NCBI GenBank assembly: GCA_937925475.1
Contig: CALEWH010000022.1
Location: forward strand, 62,001 to 126,000
Origin: an uncultured Clostridia bacterium
Lineage (GTDB): Bacteria; Bacillota; Clostridia; Christensenellales; UBA1242
Length of the DNA stretch: 64,000 nucleotides
Direction of reading: 5' to 3'
Positions 62,718-64,000 of the stretch are shown piece after piece. The notes below the pieces were generated by a model, which did no database searches, was not told where the DNA came from, and saw only the letters and a list, made by a program, of their open reading frames with translations. Positions within the stretch are counted from its first letter, which is position 1. Every line of letters begins with the position of its first letter. Both the position numbers and the translations under genes were made by a program.

Positions 62718-64000
62718 TATTTTTGTCTCCTTTTGTTTTTATTGTGCAAACTCACTGGTCGATATTTCATATGCACGATGCTCTTTTTGAAAAAACCATC
62801 TTTTAAATCGGGTGAAACTCGTGGTGTAAATGGAGCAAAATATGGCACACCATAATTATCAAAATTATTAAGGAAAAAGTACAGATAAAGCGTAAACAAT
62901 ATCATTCCATAAAAACCTAACACCCCACCAGCAAGTGTATACATAATTCGCAATATGCTAAGCACACCAATTTGCTCAGGGATTGTATATAGCGTAATTC
63001 CGCTTAGTGCCACAATCATAACAGCTGGTGGTGAAATAAGCCCCGCCTTGACCGCAGTATCGCCCAAAATCAACGCTCCCACTATCGACATAGCCATTCC
63101 TAAGTACTTTGGCATACGAAGACTGGCTTCATAAAGTATCTCAAAGAGCACGAGGACAAACAAAATTTCGGCAAAAGGCGACAAAGGGATGCCTTGTGTC
63201 GAATTAACAACAGTAATCAAAAATGTCAGTGGAATAACCTTATAATGATATAGTTGGACAGAAATATATAGTCCCGGAAGCATAAGTGTAGTGAAAATAC
63301 TAAAAAGTCTTAACCACCTTAAAAGAGTGGCTCTAAGACTCGAATTATAATAATCTTCACTTTTTTGTATGTCTTCAAACAACATATATGGAAGTGTAAG
63401 CACCATTGGTGAGCCGTCCACTATTACACAAAGTCTTCCTTCAAGCATTTTCCCGCATACAATATCAGGTTTTTCAGCATTTCCTATTTGCTTAAAAAAC
63501 GATGCTGGATGTTCTTCCAAATAGGCCGAAACATAATACGAGTCAAGCACACCGTCAATATCTATGCGTTTTATGCGATCTTTGACCTTTTTAACCATGC
63601 TCAAATCACATACATCATCAAGATACATAATAACCACATTTGTTTTTGTATATCTCCCGACCACAATTTTTTCAGATTTTAAGTGTGGAGTCGAAAGTAT
63701 TTTATTTATAAGAGAAATATTTGTTTTATAGTTTTCTACAAAACCTTCACGCGGTCCTTGCAAAACCGAACTAGTAGGTGGCTCTTCCACACTTCTTTCT
63801 GGAAAACTATCAGTAGATACAATCAAAAACTCTTTACTATTTGGAAAAAGTAAAAGGCACTTGCCTTGCACCAATTCGTCAATACCTTTATCCAAATCCC
63901 ACTCAGCCGATATCTCCCCCACGCACAAAACTTTTTCATTAATTATCTCAGGAGATATTGTTTCACCTTTATACTCATTGAGTGGCTTTACTATACTGTC
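62717..64000 (-). CDS. GerA-family spore germination protein, N-terminus beyond window
   Basis: 427 residues seen; the frame stays open to base 64000, so the 5' end is missing. Soluble N-terminal domain with the KVKDRIKRIDIDGVLDS region, then LRLFSIFTTLMLPGLYISVQLYH and the membrane part with PFAEILFVLVLFEILYEASLRMPK and GDTAVKAGLISPPAVMIVALSGI, all diagnostic for GerAA. With GerB and GerC it forms an ABC-ordered receptor operon transcribed from outside the window. Confidence 0.94.
   Translation of the reverse strand, partial: DSIVKPLNEYKGETISPEIINEKVLCVGEISAEWDLDKGIDELVQGKCLLLFPNSKEFLIVSTDSFPERSVEEPPTSSVLQGPREGFVENYKTNISLINKILSTPHLKSEKIVVGRYTKTNVVIMYLDDVCDLSMVKKVKDRIKRIDIDGVLDSYYVSAYLEEHPASFFKQIGNAEKPDIVCGKMLEGRLCVIVDGSPMVLTLPYMLFEDIQKSEDYYNSSLRATLLRWLRLFSIFTTLMLPGLYISVQLYHYKVIPLTFLITVVNSTQGIPLSPFAEILFVLVLFEILYEASLRMPKYLGMAMSIVGALILGDTAVKAGLISPPAVMIVALSGITLYTIPEQIGVLSILRIMYTLAGGVLGFYGMILFTLYLYFFLNNFDNYGVPYFAPFTPRVSPDLKDGFFKKSIVHMKYRPVSLHNKNKRRQK

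Overview
The window reads as chromosomal DNA of a low-GC (by eye about one third G+C), endospore-forming member of the Clostridia (Bacillota), probably an uncultured gut-type lineage. The evidence is the gene order and gene content: a glmU/pth/mfd/prsA-type block, an mrnC-rlmB-sigH block, a cwlD cortex amidase, a gerA-gerB-gerC germination operon, a zinc-type bS18, and a clostridial GlpA/FAD/DUF1667 glycerol-3-phosphate dehydrogenase cluster. No tRNA, rRNA, CRISPR array, transposase or complete prophage was seen. Coding density is very high and no gene-free stretch exceeds 300 bases.

Layout. 1-8849 (minus strand): one tight operon of two CPBP membrane proteases, rlmH, tadA, a degenerate GlmU-like protein, pth and mfd, followed by a PrsA-like lipoprotein with its own promoter that runs off the window. 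8902-17250: htrA, a WalJ-type hydrolase, an M1-type aminopeptidase lipoprotein, sbcC-sbcD and a cysteine-rich orphan. 17248-21400: one operon mrnC-rlmB-sigH-dnaX-ebfC-recR. 21528-23040: a small accessory island (DUF4417 fragment, toxin-like protein, zinc-ribbon protein, small ORF) bounded by a 21-bp direct repeat that duplicates the start of cwlD; cwlD follows on the plus strand. 23754-28683: secA-prfB-tsaD, with a programmed frameshift in prfB. 28783-35373: a diaminopentanoate-dehydrogenase-like gene and the glycerol cluster, divergent from glpK and a monoacylglycerol-lipase-like gene. 35425-36467: a second cassette (aroF remnant plus NUDIX gene) bounded by an 81-bp duplication of the comF 3' end. 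36409-39453: recD2-comF. 39524-40656: rpsF-ssb-rpsR with a candidate S6:S18 leader. 40735-60272: a single 6,494-residue surface protein gene. 60328-64000: gerC, gerB and a 5'-truncated gerA.

Functionally the window joins core information processing (translation quality control, transcription-coupled repair, recombination, secretion) with spore development: SigH, CwlD and the Ger receptor mark entry, cortex maturation and exit of sporulation. The glycerol genes can form a route from monoacylglycerol to glycerol, glycerol-3-phosphate and dihydroxyacetone phosphate.

The least ordinary items are: (1) two independent accessory cassettes each bounded by a duplicated end of a core gene; (2) an RF2 frameshift site preceded by a perfect stem-loop rather than the usual Shine-Dalgarno-like stimulator; (3) the giant membrane-anchored InlB-repeat/BspA-LRR protein; (4) a GlmU relic without active-site motifs in the canonical glmU position; (5) a GerC without a lipobox cysteine; (6) an SbcC without a CxxC hook; and (7) two apparently leaderless operons. 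All assignments rest on reading motifs and gene order; no database search was run.
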